64,000 nt of DNA from Bacteroidales bacterium UBA2287 (GCA_002345675.1 DDWL01000046.1:31927-95926); one strand, 5' to 3'. Shown: positions 25,057-34,351, numbered from the stretch's first letter. Numbers and translations: made by a program. Notes: generated by a model not told the origin, from the sequence alone.

Positions 25057-25061
25057 CCAAT

Positions 25062-26096
25062 ATGCCTCAAAATTATAAATTTGACATTGGCGATAAATGG
25101 GGAATGATAATTGGCATTCCACTAGTTGCAATACTTGCTCCCATTGCCTTTGGTCACTATTTTGGCGAAATGAATAAGGAAACAATGTTTGCCATTTCTT
25201 CGTCGGTAACAACCACTCTTTTAATGTGGCTTGGCGTTAGGGCAATAGTTGTTTTCCTGTGGAAAAAGTACCCTTGGGTTAAAAACCCCTTTAAGCATTT
25301 GTTTATCGAAATTATAGCAATTACAGCATATACAGCACTTATCGGTTTTCTTTTGTTTGTATTTTATAGTTTTATTGGTATTGAAACCGATTTTGAAGAG
25401 GGACTTGCTCCAAATGCGTTCTTCACGCTTCTAATCACATTTTTCATTACTTCAATTCACGAAGGGGTTTTCTTTTACCAGCAATGGAAAACCTGGCACT
25501 CGCGCTCCGAAAAGTTAGAGGAAGAAAACATACGAAGCCAATACGAAACGCTTAAAAGTCAAATAAATCCACATTTTCTATTTAACAATCTGAATACGCT
25601 AGCAAGTTTAATAGAAGAGAATCCGAAGGTTGCTGTCGACTACGTTAACCGCACAGCCGACTACTATCGCAAAATACTAAACTTACGAGGACAAGAAATA
25701 ATAACCATTTCGGAGGAACTTGAGCTGGTTAACGATTACTTTTTTCTTCAAAAGAAACGCTTTGGCGATAATTTGAGCATTAGCATTAACATTCCCGAGG
25801 CAATTTTAACAACTTTTGCTGCACCGCTTACCCTTCAAATGCTCGTCGAAAACGCCATTAAGCACAATATTATTTCAGCCGAAATGCCATTAAGCATTGA
25901 ATTAACAGCCGAAAACGGCTCATATATTCAGGTGAAAAACAACCTTCAAAAGCGAGCCGAAAGCGCTCCCTCGTCGAAATTGGGGTTGAAAAACATTACA
26001 GAGCGTTACAACTATTTATCGCCCAGCAAGGTTGAAATAATCATAACATCGTTTAACTTTACTGTTTCAGTGCCAATTTTAATGCTGAATAAATGA
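25062..26096 (+). CDS. LytS-type sensor histidine kinase
   Basis: This 344-residue protein has four predicted membrane helices (about 14-35, 43-66, 78-104, 117-139) and no large extracellular domain. A coiled coil follows, then a His_kinase (LytS/YehU) domain with phospho-acceptor H171 in SQINPHFLFNNLNTL. The ATP-binding half has the N box TLQMLVENAIKHNI and a short GLKNI G box. It overlaps the response-regulator gene by 4 bp (ATGA), so the two are translationally coupled and form a cognate pair. The signal is unknown; the helices themselves may sense membrane state. Confidence 0.92.
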   Translation: MPQNYKFDIGDKWGMIIGIPLVAILAPIAFGHYFGEMNKETMFAISSSVTTTLLMWLGVRAIVVFLWKKYPWVKNPFKHLFIEIIAITAYTALIGFLLFVFYSFIGIETDFEEGLAPNAFFTLLITFFITSIHEGVFFYQQWKTWHSRSEKLEEENIRSQYETLKSQINPHFLFNNLNTLASLIEENPKVAVDYVNRTADYYRKILNLRGQEIITISEELELVNDYFFLQKKRFGDNLSISINIPEAILTTFAAPLTLQMLVENAIKHNIISAEMPLSIELTAENGSYIQVKNNLQKRAESAPSSKLGLKNITERYNYLSPSKVEIIITSFNFTVSVPILMLNK

Positions 26097-26851
26097 GAGT
26101 ATTAATTGTTGAAGACGAAATTGCTGCCGCAAATAGGCTACGTAAAATGGTTGCCGAGGTGGCTTCCGACGCTCAAATTCTCGATGTTACCGACAGCATT
26201 AGCAGCACCGTAAAATGGTTAAAAACTAACCCTAGCCCCGATTTAATTCTTCTCGATATTCACTTAGCCGATGGGCCTAGTTTTAAAATATTCGAAGAAA
26301 TTGAAGTTTCGGCACCTGTAATATTTACCACAGCATTCGACCAGTATGCCATTCAGGCCTTTAAGGTAAACAGCATCGATTACCTTTTAAAACCCATAAA
26401 AAAAGAGGAGTTAGAACAAAGTTTTGCCAAATTTAGAGGGCTTTTTGGTGGTAAAATTCTTCCAAACTATAACGAGCTGCTTAAAGCAATAGCTGAACAA
26501 ACCAAACCCCAGTACCGTCAGCGCTTTTTGGTAAACTATGCCGATAAGTTACGCGCAATTGAAGTGCCCGAAATTGCCTACTTTATGGCGCACGAAAAGG
26601 GCGTTTTTTTAACAACCCACGAAGGGAAAAGCTATGCTGTCGACTTAACCCTCGAAAAGTTGGAGAACGACCTCGACCCCTCAACATTTTTTCACATAAA
26701 CCGCAAGTTTATAATTTGCATAAAAGCCATTGGCGCAATGCATACGTACTCAAAATCGCGAGTAAAACTCGACCTAAAACCCGATGCCAAAACCGAAGTA
26801 ATTGTAAGTTCGGAGAGAGCCGGAGAGTTTAAGAGGTGGCTGGATAGGTGA
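26093..26851 (+). CDS. LytTR-family response regulator
   Basis: This 252-residue protein has a receiver domain (1-120) with acidic pocket E8/D9, phospho-acceptor D55 in LILLDIHLAD and K103-region KPIKKEE. The LytTR DNA-binding domain (about 145-250) contains YFMAHEKGVFL and FFHINRKFIICI, the usual signature of the family. It is the partner of the kinase at 25062-26096 (4-bp overlap). LytTR proteins bind pairs of short direct repeats; none was identified nearby. The targets are unknown; the linked oxidoreductase gene is a candidate. Confidence 0.93.
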   Translation: MRVLIVEDEIAAANRLRKMVAEVASDAQILDVTDSISSTVKWLKTNPSPDLILLDIHLADGPSFKIFEEIEVSAPVIFTTAFDQYAIQAFKVNSIDYLLKPIKKEELEQSFAKFRGLFGGKILPNYNELLKAIAEQTKPQYRQRFLVNYADKLRAIEVPEIAYFMAHEKGVFLTTHEGKSYAVDLTLEKLENDLDPSTFFHINRKFIICIKAIGAMHTYSKSRVKLDLKPDAKTEVIVSSERAGEFKRWLDR

Positions 26852-26863
26852 TTTCAGTTATCG

Positions 26864-26947
26864 GTTCTCAGTTATCGGTTGTCAGTTATCGGTTGTCCCT
26901 GCCTGCGTGTCGCAGTCAGGCAGGGGTTATCGGTTGTCGGTTATCTT
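26864..26947. repeat. Period-7 phrase array interrupted by a GC-rich hairpin
   Basis: About six heptamers of the [C][AG]GTT[ACG]T family lead into the hairpin CCCTGCCTG...CAGGCAGGG (26897-26925), after which the array resumes with CGGTTGT and CGGTTAT. It looks as if a hairpin element has inserted into an existing array. It follows the stop of the response regulator. Confidence 0.7.
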
Positions 26948-27104
26948 CGAAGTAACAGTTATAACAATTGTTTGTCTAACGCTTAATGTGAACGGCATTT
27001 TACTTTCAAAAAATTTTAGGCAACATTTAAGAAGTTAAATTGTTGAAGCAAAAAAGATTTTCGATGGCATATCCTTAATTAAAATCAAACTAAAAGCATA
27101 CAAA

Positions 27105-27767
27105 ATGAGTAAAATAATCAAGTTTGGAGAAGATGTTGAAGGCTATAGCATCCCCGTTTTAAATGAAAGAGAAATTAGAGCAGCTGCTGGAATTCTCTTT
27201 TTAGCCACTTTTATGTCGCTAATATTTATACTTTTTAAGGGCAACTTTTTGCCTATTAAGTATGTAATTACCCTATTCCTAATCGATTTTTTTATTCGAG
27301 TTTTTATTAGCCCAAAGTTCTCTCCTACGTTAATTATTGGGCGCATGATTGTTCGTAATCAAACACCTGAGTACGTAGGCGCCAAGCAAAAAAAGTTTGC
27401 ATGGCAAATTGGCATAGCAATGGCCGCCACAATGTTCGTTTTAATGGTTATAGTTAATTCGTACAGCCCTATTTCTGGTATAATTTGTCTTATATGCCTT
27501 ATTTTTCTATTTTTCGAGTCGGCTTTTGGTATTTGCTTGGGATGCAAAATTTACCCATGGTTTTTTAAAGACAAAGTGCAGTACTGTCCTGGAGAGGTTT
27601 GCGATGTAAAATCGAGGCAGGAAATTCAAAAAGTATCTATAACCCAAATTCTTATGGTTTTGGGTTTTATTGCTTTAACCATTCTGTTGGTTTACTTGTT
27701 TAATGATATTTTAAGCGAAAAACCTTTCGATCTGTTTGGTATCGAGAACACAAAACTTCCCGAATAG
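27105..27767 (+). CDS. DUF4395 integral membrane protein
   Basis: This 220-residue protein begins with a soluble strip (IIKFGEDVEGYSIPVLNEREIRA) typical of DUF4395, then has membrane helices at about 25-45, 48-65, 95-115, 120-140 and 185-208. The conserved motif FGICLGCKIYPWFF with two cysteines and YCPGEVCD with two more suggest a redox or metal function, which is not established for the family. It is monocistronic: a strong terminator follows at 27814-27849 and the upstream gap is 253 bp. Confidence 0.8.
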   Translation: MSKIIKFGEDVEGYSIPVLNEREIRAAAGILFLATFMSLIFILFKGNFLPIKYVITLFLIDFFIRVFISPKFSPTLIIGRMIVRNQTPEYVGAKQKKFAWQIGIAMAATMFVLMVIVNSYSPISGIICLICLIFLFFESAFGICLGCKIYPWFFKDKVQYCPGEVCDVKSRQEIQKVSITQILMVLGFIALTILLVYLFNDILSEKPFDLFGIENTKLPE

Positions 27768-27813
27768 TGCTATTATTTTAGTTTAAAAAACGCTGAAATA
27801 ACAACAATATATT

Positions 27814-27849
27814 TCCGAAGACTTATTGTAAGTCTTCGGATTTTTTTTT
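27814..27849 (+). terminator. Strong rho-independent terminator
   Basis: A 12-bp perfect stem (TCCGAAGACTTA / TAAGTCTTCGGA) with a 3-base loop is followed by nine T residues. It ends the DUF4395 transcript. Confidence 0.9.
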
Positions 27850-27911
27850 ACTAACCACTACATTACAAATATGTAAAATCGCGAAAACAGTTTCTATGTT
27901 TTAAAAATTGT

Positions 27912-27919
27912 TATTTTTG
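27912..27919 (+). promoter_or_regulatory. Predicted -7 box of aminotransferase gene
   Basis: TATTTTTG matches TAnnTTTG. The predicted start near 27923 gives a leader of about 50 bases before the ATG at 27973. No clear -33 TTG is seen. Confidence 0.45.
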
Positions 27920-27972
27920 GGTAGTATAATGTCTTGCGATAAACTTACACAAATCCTTAAATTGCTATAGAA

Positions 27973-29898
27973 ATGAAACCTGATTTATATGCAGAACTAG
28001 AAAAAGGAATTTATAATACCCTCGAAACTTACTCAAATGTACATAGGGGTAGCGGTCACTACTCCATGGTTTCAACACATCTTTTCGGACGAGCAAGAAA
28101 TATTATTTTAGATTACTTAGGTTTAAAAGAGGGCAAATACACTGTCGTTTTTTGCACTCCTCGGGGCGCTACTATCCTTGCGAAACAAATTGAACCAAAG
28201 AATTTTCAAACTTTGTCGAGTTTGGACCTTTGCTTGTCGTTAGGTGTTAGGGCATTAGCTATTAAAACAAATGCATTGCCTAAAGGAGTTCCTTTTCAAA
28301 CAGGAGGCGGAACAACAAAACTTGTATCGAAAAACTGGGTTATTTGGGCCGATGTTCCCGATAAGTTTGAAGCGGGAACACCAGCAATTGTTAACATTGC
28401 AGCATTTGCCAAAGCGCTTATTATGGTTCAGCAATTTGGAAAGGATATCTTTTTAAACTCAACGGTCGAAGAACTTACCCCCTCGGAAATATTGCATCGC
28501 GACGAACTCGAAAAATTTTCGGGGCGTGAACTGCTCTTGGAGCTTCAAAAAACACTTATTGGTCGCAATATATTGGTTCCTACAATGGAAGGATTAAAAC
28601 CCTTTACCAATCTCGACAATAGCGCAAGTACTCCTACTTTTGAGCCAATTTGGAATGCTTTTCGCCATGCTTGGCGCCAATCCGAAAATGTTAAGCAAGA
28701 AATAGTTAATGAGGTTAAGTCCATTTGTGCCAAAGCACTTGGTGCACCACAAAGTAACTACGATGTAATTTTTACCTCTAACACAACCGAAGCTATAAAT
28801 CTTTTGTCCGAAAGTTTAAGAAGCAAATCGGAAATTGATACTGAACCTGTTGTGCTCAACACGCTCCTCGAGCATTCCTCGAACGACTTGCCTTGGCGTA
28901 GCCCAAATAATTCGCTTATTCGGCTCTCGGTAAACCCCGAAGGGTTTATTGATTTTAACGAACTCGAAACACTTTTAGTAGCATACAACAAAGAGAATAA
29001 ATACGATAAAAAGCGAATTAAACTTGTGGCCGTAAGCGGAGCATCGAACGTTCTTGGCGTTTGCAACAACATTGCCGAAATTAGCCAAATTGCCCATCGC
29101 TACGGAGCGCACATACTCGTCGATGCGGCACAACTGGTGGCTCACCGCAAAGTAAATATGGAAGAATGCGACATTGATTACCTCGCATTTTCGGCACATA
29201 AAGTTTACGCACCATTTGGCTGTGGAGTGCTGGTTGCCAAAAAGGGTCTTCTCAACTTCAGCTCCGCTGAACTGGATTTAATTAAAACCTTAGGCGAAGA
29301 AAACGTAGGGGGAATAGCAGCATTGGGCAAGGCTCTTGTGCTTTTGCAACGAATTGGTATGGATGTAATTCATGCGGAGGAGCAAGTTTTAATAAAGCAC
29401 GCATTAAAAGGCATGGCCAATATACCCGGACTTCAACTATATGGAATTCAAGACCCCGAATCTCCTAATTTTAGCCATAAGGTTGGCGTTATTCTTTTTA
29501 ACATAAAAGGCGCTATGCCCTTTAATGTCGCAAAACAACTGGCTACTCAAGGCGGAATTGGTGTAAGGTCGGGCTGCCACTGTGCCCATATTATTATTAA
29601 GCACCTACTAAACGTTACCCCTTCGCTCGAACGATTCCAAAGCATAATTCAAACTCTTTTTCCAAAACTTAAATTTCCTGGTTTAGTTCGAATGAGCCTC
29701 GGAATTGAAAATAGCGAAACGGATGTCGACAAATTTGTTAAAGTTCTTGGCAGTATTGCAAAAAAACCTAATAAAGTTGATGCCAAAACTACTGAACCAA
29801 ATCAAGATAATAAAGCTAAACTGACCAATTCGGTTGTACAAAAACAGATAAAGGATTTTGTTAACGAAAGAACCGTTAATGTTTACTCTAAATATTAA
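27973..29898 (+). CDS. Tandem class-V aminotransferase / cysteine desulfurase-like protein
   Basis: This 641-residue, two-module protein has a complete SufS-type class-V enzyme at about residues 212-595: LDNSASTP at the start, EHSSNDLPW with the cofactor-stacking His (about H301), ILVDAAQ with D384, the PLP lysine K410 in FSAHKVYAPFG, and RSGCHCAH, where C537 occupies the catalytic-cysteine position. The N-terminal 200 residues look like a shortened second class-V copy: they start NVHRGSGHYS and carry ALPKGVPFQTGGGTTKLVS and FEAGTPAIVN but lack a PLP lysine, so they are probably structural or regulatory. The tail (600-641) is charged and low complexity. Whether it makes persulfide or acts on another substrate cannot be decided. 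Confidence 0.85.
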   Translation: MKPDLYAELEKGIYNTLETYSNVHRGSGHYSMVSTHLFGRARNIILDYLGLKEGKYTVVFCTPRGATILAKQIEPKNFQTLSSLDLCLSLGVRALAIKTNALPKGVPFQTGGGTTKLVSKNWVIWADVPDKFEAGTPAIVNIAAFAKALIMVQQFGKDIFLNSTVEELTPSEILHRDELEKFSGRELLLELQKTLIGRNILVPTMEGLKPFTNLDNSASTPTFEPIWNAFRHAWRQSENVKQEIVNEVKSICAKALGAPQSNYDVIFTSNTTEAINLLSESLRSKSEIDTEPVVLNTLLEHSSNDLPWRSPNNSLIRLSVNPEGFIDFNELETLLVAYNKENKYDKKRIKLVAVSGASNVLGVCNNIAEISQIAHRYGAHILVDAAQLVAHRKVNMEECDIDYLAFSAHKVYAPFGCGVLVAKKGLLNFSSAELDLIKTLGEENVGGIAALGKALVLLQRIGMDVIHAEEQVLIKHALKGMANIPGLQLYGIQDPESPNFSHKVGVILFNIKGAMPFNVAKQLATQGGIGVRSGCHCAHIIIKHLLNVTPSLERFQSIIQTLFPKLKFPGLVRMSLGIENSETDVDKFVKVLGSIAKKPNKVDAKTTEPNQDNKAKLTNSVVQKQIKDFVNERTVNVYSKY

Positions 29899-29957
29899 TG
29901 AAAATGAAAAATATTAAAGTTTTTCCAAACTAAAAAAATCTTTTGAAAACAACGAAT

Positions 29958-30626
29958 ATGAGTATTAGCAAGCAAAACGGAAGATTTGAAAATATACTAT
30001 TCGACCTCGATGGAACCTTAACAAATCCAAAGGTTGGAATTGTTAATTCCATTCTATATGCACTCGAAAAGTTGAGTATAATTGAAACAAATATTGATGA
30101 ACTCGAAACATTTATAGGACCACCCCTTCGCGAATCGTTTGTTACTAGGTATAACCTCACCGAAAGCAGCGCCGATTTGGCAATGAATTACTACAGGGAA
30201 TATTTTTCGGCAAAAGGACTTTATGAAAACGAGGTTTACTCAGATATACCAGCACTTTTAGAGGTTCTATTTGCCAATAAGTATAAACTTTTTGTTGCCA
30301 CATCGAAGCCAACGCTGTACGCTGAAAAAATTGTTGAGCACTTTAACCTCAACAAGTATATTGTTAAAACAATTGGAAGCAACCTCGACAATACGCGCAC
30401 CGATAAATCGGAAGTTATTTCGCATGTAATTTCAACTTACGGCTTGCAAACAGCAAATTCAGTTATGATTGGCGACAGAAAGTTCGATATAATTGGAGCA
30501 AAAAATAACTCAATAAAGTCAATTGGAGTAACCTATGGCTACGGCACGCTCGAAGAATTACAATTACACAAACCCGACTTTATTGTAAATAATTGCGACG
30601 AAATAAAAGCAATTCTTTTGAATTAA
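29958..30626 (+). CDS. HAD-family phosphatase, phosphoglycolate-phosphatase-like
   Basis: This protein is about 222 residues from the ATG at 29958; a TTG 15 bases upstream is an alternative. The catalytic motifs are FDLDGTLTNPKVG (nucleophile Asp near residue 15, general acid two residues on), VATSKPT (motif II Ser), and MIGDRKFDIIGAK (motif IV Asp pair). The helical cap between motifs I and II (FIGPPLRESF) is the C1 cap of the Gph/PGP group. It probably hydrolyses a small phosphorylated metabolite. It lies 59 bp after the aminotransferase on the same strand. Confidence 0.88.
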   Translation: MSISKQNGRFENILFDLDGTLTNPKVGIVNSILYALEKLSIIETNIDELETFIGPPLRESFVTRYNLTESSADLAMNYYREYFSAKGLYENEVYSDIPALLEVLFANKYKLFVATSKPTLYAEKIVEHFNLNKYIVKTIGSNLDNTRTDKSEVISHVISTYGLQTANSVMIGDRKFDIIGAKNNSIKSIGVTYGYGTLEELQLHKPDFIVNNCDEIKAILLN

Positions 30627-30692
30627 CTACTCTTCTTTGCAATTAATCGAAATATGAAATTATAGCTGCATTTTACATAAAACAACACTTAA

Positions 30693-31943
30693 ATGAAAAA
30701 CTGGATTTTAATTACTTGTATAATTTTTACCATTTCTGCAAAATCGCAACCTAACAAAAGCATAAGCTGGGGAACCGATTTAGAGTTTCTGAAAGCCGAA
30801 CTACCAGCAAAACACAAAAGTTTTTATGCCGAAAAAAGTGAAACTTATTTTTTCGATGGAATAAAGCGAATTACTTTACAAATCGATAGTCTTTCGGATT
30901 TTGAAATTGCAATTAAGTTACAACAGCTAATTTCGTCGTTTGGCGATTCGCACACAGGAGCAAATTGGAGTCAATTTGTCGATAAAAACAAAATTCTACC
31001 ATTGCACCTTTTTTGGTTTAGCGATGGAATATTCATTCTTCATACAACGGCTGAGAATAAAGAGATTCTTGGATGTAAAATTGTTAAAATAAATGGCAAC
31101 CCTATTCAAGTTGTAATCGACTCGTTAAGCACTTTATTAACAGTTGATAATAATGCCGTTATAAAAAGTAGTATTCCCAAGCTAATTCCACTAGTTCAAC
31201 TTTTACAGTTTTTTGGATTAGCAAAAGCCGAAAGTATTGAACTTCAACTCGAAAATCAGGAAGGGGAGTTGTTTACTTACTCAATAAAACCAGCATATAT
31301 GGATAGGGAAAATAGGGTTATGTTTAAACCCGATTCGTTGGCTTTATGCAATCGAAATGAACGAGCTTATTTTGTCGATTACGAAGTAGCAGTCGACAAT
31401 GTTTACTATATACAGTACAACAAATGCATAAGCCGCGAAAAACCACCCTATGGGTTTAAAGGGGAGTTGAAAAAACTACCTTCTTTTCAAGAGTTTCAGG
31501 AAAAAATTCTTAAAACAGCAACAAAAAGATCTTTTGATAAAATAATTGTCGATTTAAGGTTTAACACTGGGGGAAACTCCTCGCAGGGAACCGAACTAAT
31601 TGAGAAAATGGCAGAAATTAAAAAAATAAATGAAAGAGGAAAACTTTATGTAATTCTAGGTCGATTTACCTTTTCGTCGGCAATTATTAACGCAATGGAC
31701 TTTAGTAACAAAACACAAGCAATATTTGTTGGCGAAGAAACCTCAGGAAAACCAAACCATTATGGCGAAGTTAGAAGTTTTACACTTCCAAATTCAGGAT
31801 TAAACATAAATTACTCAACAAAATACTTTAAACGTTCCGAAAAGAACTTAAAAACAATTACTCCCGACCATATAATCGAAACGAGTTTTAAGGATTTTAA
31901 AGAAGGCAAAGACCCAGTATACGACTGGATTATTAAACAGTAA
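30693..31943 (+). CDS. S41-family peptidase, secreted
   Basis: This 416-residue protein has a signal peptide (MKNWILITCIIFTISAKS). The peptidase_S41 fold is at about 255-400: KIIVDLRFNTGGNSSQG, LYVILGRFTFSSAIINA with the nucleophile Ser expected in the FSSA stretch, then FVGEETSGKPNHYGE. No PDZ domain is evident; the N-terminal about 230 residues contain GDSHTGANW and a beta-rich region. It resembles tail-specific protease relatives in Bacteroidota whose substrates are unknown. Confidence 0.85.
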   Translation: MKNWILITCIIFTISAKSQPNKSISWGTDLEFLKAELPAKHKSFYAEKSETYFFDGIKRITLQIDSLSDFEIAIKLQQLISSFGDSHTGANWSQFVDKNKILPLHLFWFSDGIFILHTTAENKEILGCKIVKINGNPIQVVIDSLSTLLTVDNNAVIKSSIPKLIPLVQLLQFFGLAKAESIELQLENQEGELFTYSIKPAYMDRENRVMFKPDSLALCNRNERAYFVDYEVAVDNVYYIQYNKCISREKPPYGFKGELKKLPSFQEFQEKILKTATKRSFDKIIVDLRFNTGGNSSQGTELIEKMAEIKKINERGKLYVILGRFTFSSAIINAMDFSNKTQAIFVGEETSGKPNHYGEVRSFTLPNSGLNINYSTKYFKRSEKNLKTITPDHIIETSFKDFKEGKDPVYDWIIKQ

Positions 31944-32048
31944 ATTTGCAAAAAGTGCTAAGTGACTAATTTGTGTAGAATTAATAACTAAAACAAACGA
32001 AACCAAAATTTCAATTATGCTTTTACAAACCACCTAAAACCTAACACA

Positions 32049-32978
32049 ATGAAAAACTACTTTAACTTTAATTTAACAGGTAAAAAACTTTTACCTATTT
32101 GGCTGCTGTTTTTAGTTTTTTTTATGGCACCCTATGTAACCATGATAACCCAAATGAAAAACCTTCAAGCGGGAAATAGTCCATCAATGCTTCTTTTACC
32201 AGTACTCCTTTTGCTAATTATAGTTTCCTTTTTATTCATTTTTTACATTGCTAAATATTCTATTGAAAGTGTCGTTTTTAAAGGCATTGCATTTGAATTT
32301 AAAGGCACGTTAGGCACTTTTATAGGTAAGGTTTTACTCGGATTACTTTTAAGCATTGTAACATTTGGAATTTATTTAGCTTGGTTTGTTAAGGATATCC
32401 AAAGTTTCTTTGTCGATAACTCATCGTACAATTCTCAATCCTTTAGCTTCAGAGGGCAGGGCGGTAATTTATTTGTTATTTTTTTGCTATCATTAATACT
32501 TCCAATGTTTCTTTTTGTAATTGTAATGACTATTTTTTTAATGAACAACATGCAAAACATCGCTTTTTTTATGATAATTCAACAAGTTGTAATTATTGTC
32601 ATTATGATACCCTACATGTATTATGTTTACAAGTGGATGGTAAATGTAAACTATAAGGATTATAACATTCGTTGGGAAACAAATTTCTGGGAATCGTGTG
32701 GTAAAATTGCCCTTGAAATATTACTCTCAATTATTACACTGGGTATATATATGCCTTTGGCAATGCTTCGTTTATTTAAGTTTTTTGCAGGCAAAACTAA
32801 AGCAGTTGCTCTCGACAGGAAACTTAACTTTGGTTTTGAAATTGATCAACTAAACGATTTTCTCTTTATATGGGGACAGCTACTTTTAACCATTATAACT
32901 TTAGGAATTTACTATCCATGGGCTTTTTGTAAAATTGGTAAAAGAATTCTAAGCAAAACATATTTAGAAGTTGAATAA
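32049..32978 (+). CDS. DUF898 (YjgN-like) membrane protein
   Basis: This 309-residue protein has about eight hydrophobic segments (roughly 15-35, 45-70, 90-115, 140-165, 170-195, 215-240, 280-300 and neighbours). Typical family words are VFKGIAFEFKGTLGTFIGKVLLGLLLSI, TFGIYLAWF and, in the second half, a second TLGIYYPWAFCKI copy, showing an internal repeat of GIY-W motifs. The function of DUF898 proteins is unknown. It lies 105 bp after the S41 peptidase gene and 30 bp before a VOC protein gene. Confidence 0.8.
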   Translation: MKNYFNFNLTGKKLLPIWLLFLVFFMAPYVTMITQMKNLQAGNSPSMLLLPVLLLLIIVSFLFIFYIAKYSIESVVFKGIAFEFKGTLGTFIGKVLLGLLLSIVTFGIYLAWFVKDIQSFFVDNSSYNSQSFSFRGQGGNLFVIFLLSLILPMFLFVIVMTIFLMNNMQNIAFFMIIQQVVIIVIMIPYMYYVYKWMVNVNYKDYNIRWETNFWESCGKIALEILLSIITLGIYMPLAMLRLFKFFAGKTKAVALDRKLNFGFEIDQLNDFLFIWGQLLLTIITLGIYYPWAFCKIGKRILSKTYLEVE

Positions 32979-33008
32979 TTTCGAATTGCGCCAATCAATT
33001 ATCAAAAA

Positions 33009-33548
33009 ATGAATCAAACTGCTAAATTCATAATTCTTGTATTAATTGCTTCAAGTTGTAACTTGTTTACAAAAAATAATATGAGCAACAGTAAAAATGA
33101 CCCAGCACAAATGGGGACAGCCGAAAACGACACAACTCCAAAGGTAACTGGCATTGGTGGAATTTTCTTTTTCTCCGAAAACCCAAGCGGAACAAGGGAT
33201 TGGTACAGTAAAAATTTAGGCCTTGAGGTAAACGAATATGGTTCGAGCTTCGAGTTTCGAAACGCAAACCGTCCCGATGAAATTAACTACCTGCAATGGA
33301 GTCCGTTTAAGAAAGGGAGCGAATACTTTGCCCCGTCGAAAAAGGAGTTTATGATAAACTACCGTGTTCAAAATATTGAAGGGTTGGTGCGAAATTTAAG
33401 GAAAAATGGGGTAACAGTACTCGACGAAATTGAAACCTACGATTACGGAAAATTTGTTCATATTATGGATCCCTTTGGAAACAAAATTGAATTTTGGGAA
33501 CCAATCGACAGCGTTCTTACAAAAATTGGAAGCGCAACTACCAAGTAG
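33009..33548 (+). CDS. Predicted VOC-fold (glyoxalase-like) lipoprotein
   Basis: This 179-residue protein has a single VOC domain at about 48-170: GIGGIFFFSENPSGTRDWYS, FMINYRVQNIEGLVRNLRKN, and a second half ending VHIMDPFGNKIEFWEP, the canonical end of the family. The N-terminus has a lipobox (LIASSC, Cys about 17), so the protein is probably anchored in the envelope, which is unusual for VOC proteins. If an internal ATG at residue 25 (MSNSKND) were the true start, it would be cytoplasmic. Substrate and metal ligands are unknown. Confidence 0.75.
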   Translation: MNQTAKFIILVLIASSCNLFTKNNMSNSKNDPAQMGTAENDTTPKVTGIGGIFFFSENPSGTRDWYSKNLGLEVNEYGSSFEFRNANRPDEINYLQWSPFKKGSEYFAPSKKEFMINYRVQNIEGLVRNLRKNGVTVLDEIETYDYGKFVHIMDPFGNKIEFWEPIDSVLTKIGSATTK

Positions 33549-33616
33549 TAGGTATTAATCCTCTTTTTAAAACGCTTAGTCTTATTTCTAAGAATTAAAT
33601 ATTAACCCATTAAAAC

Positions 33617-34351
33617 ATGAAAACACTTCTTACAACCATTTTAATTTTTTGCGTATTAGTAACCAGCTTTTCGCAAGAAGTGAAAAAAGTTTCGATAAAG
33701 AGCCAAAACCCTTCCATTATTGAGGAATACTACGTTTTAAAAAAGAGTAAAGACGTAAAGCATGGCGAATACGTTAAAACTAACTACGGTGGCGATATTT
33801 TGGAAAAGGGTTTTTTTAAGAATGGAAAAAAGGATAGCGTTTGGGTGTTCTTTGTCAACAAAGGAGTCGATACAACGTTTGCAGGAAACTACCTGAACGA
33901 CAAGCGTGTTGGAAATTGGGCCATTTTCGACAAGGGCGTTTTTTTGTATAATTACAATTATTCAACCGACTCGGTAAGTAATTACCAATGGAATGGAGAG
34001 TCGAATAGGTTTCCGATACTTATAAATAGCAAATGGATCGAAAGCGAAATTGACAGCCCGCCGCTTGTTATCGATGGCGAAAATCCGAGTAGCATAATCT
34101 CACGAAATTTACGATACCCAACCCGAGCGTGGAGGAGCGGAATTTCGGGGCAAGTTGATGTTGCATTTACAGTCGACAGCACAGGCCGAATGAGTGGCAT
34201 AAGAATTAAAGAGGGTGCCGACCCCGAGTTTAACAACGAAGCAAAAAGAGTAGTTGCTTTACTAAACACAATTTGGGTTCCAGCCAAAAAGAATGGCAAA
34301 TCGGTTACAATTGAGTACTTTATACCTGTTAAATTTATACTTCGGAAATGA
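33617..34351 (+). CDS. Secreted protein with TonB C-terminal domain
   Basis: This 244-residue protein has a signal peptide (MKTLLTTILIFCVLVTSFSQ). Residues about 45-120 are a MORN-like toast-rack stretch (GEYVKTNYGGDILEKGFF, GNWAIFDKG). The C-terminal domain (about 155-244) is TonB_C: SGQVDVAFTVDSTGRMSGIRI followed by DPEFNNEAKRVVALLNTIWVPA. There is no membrane anchor or Pro-rich linker, so it is a stand-alone relative rather than a classic energy transducer. The role is unknown. Confidence 0.75.
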   Translation: MKTLLTTILIFCVLVTSFSQEVKKVSIKSQNPSIIEEYYVLKKSKDVKHGEYVKTNYGGDILEKGFFKNGKKDSVWVFFVNKGVDTTFAGNYLNDKRVGNWAIFDKGVFLYNYNYSTDSVSNYQWNGESNRFPILINSKWIESEIDSPPLVIDGENPSSIISRNLRYPTRAWRSGISGQVDVAFTVDSTGRMSGIRIKEGADPEFNNEAKRVVALLNTIWVPAKKNGKSVTIEYFIPVKFILRK

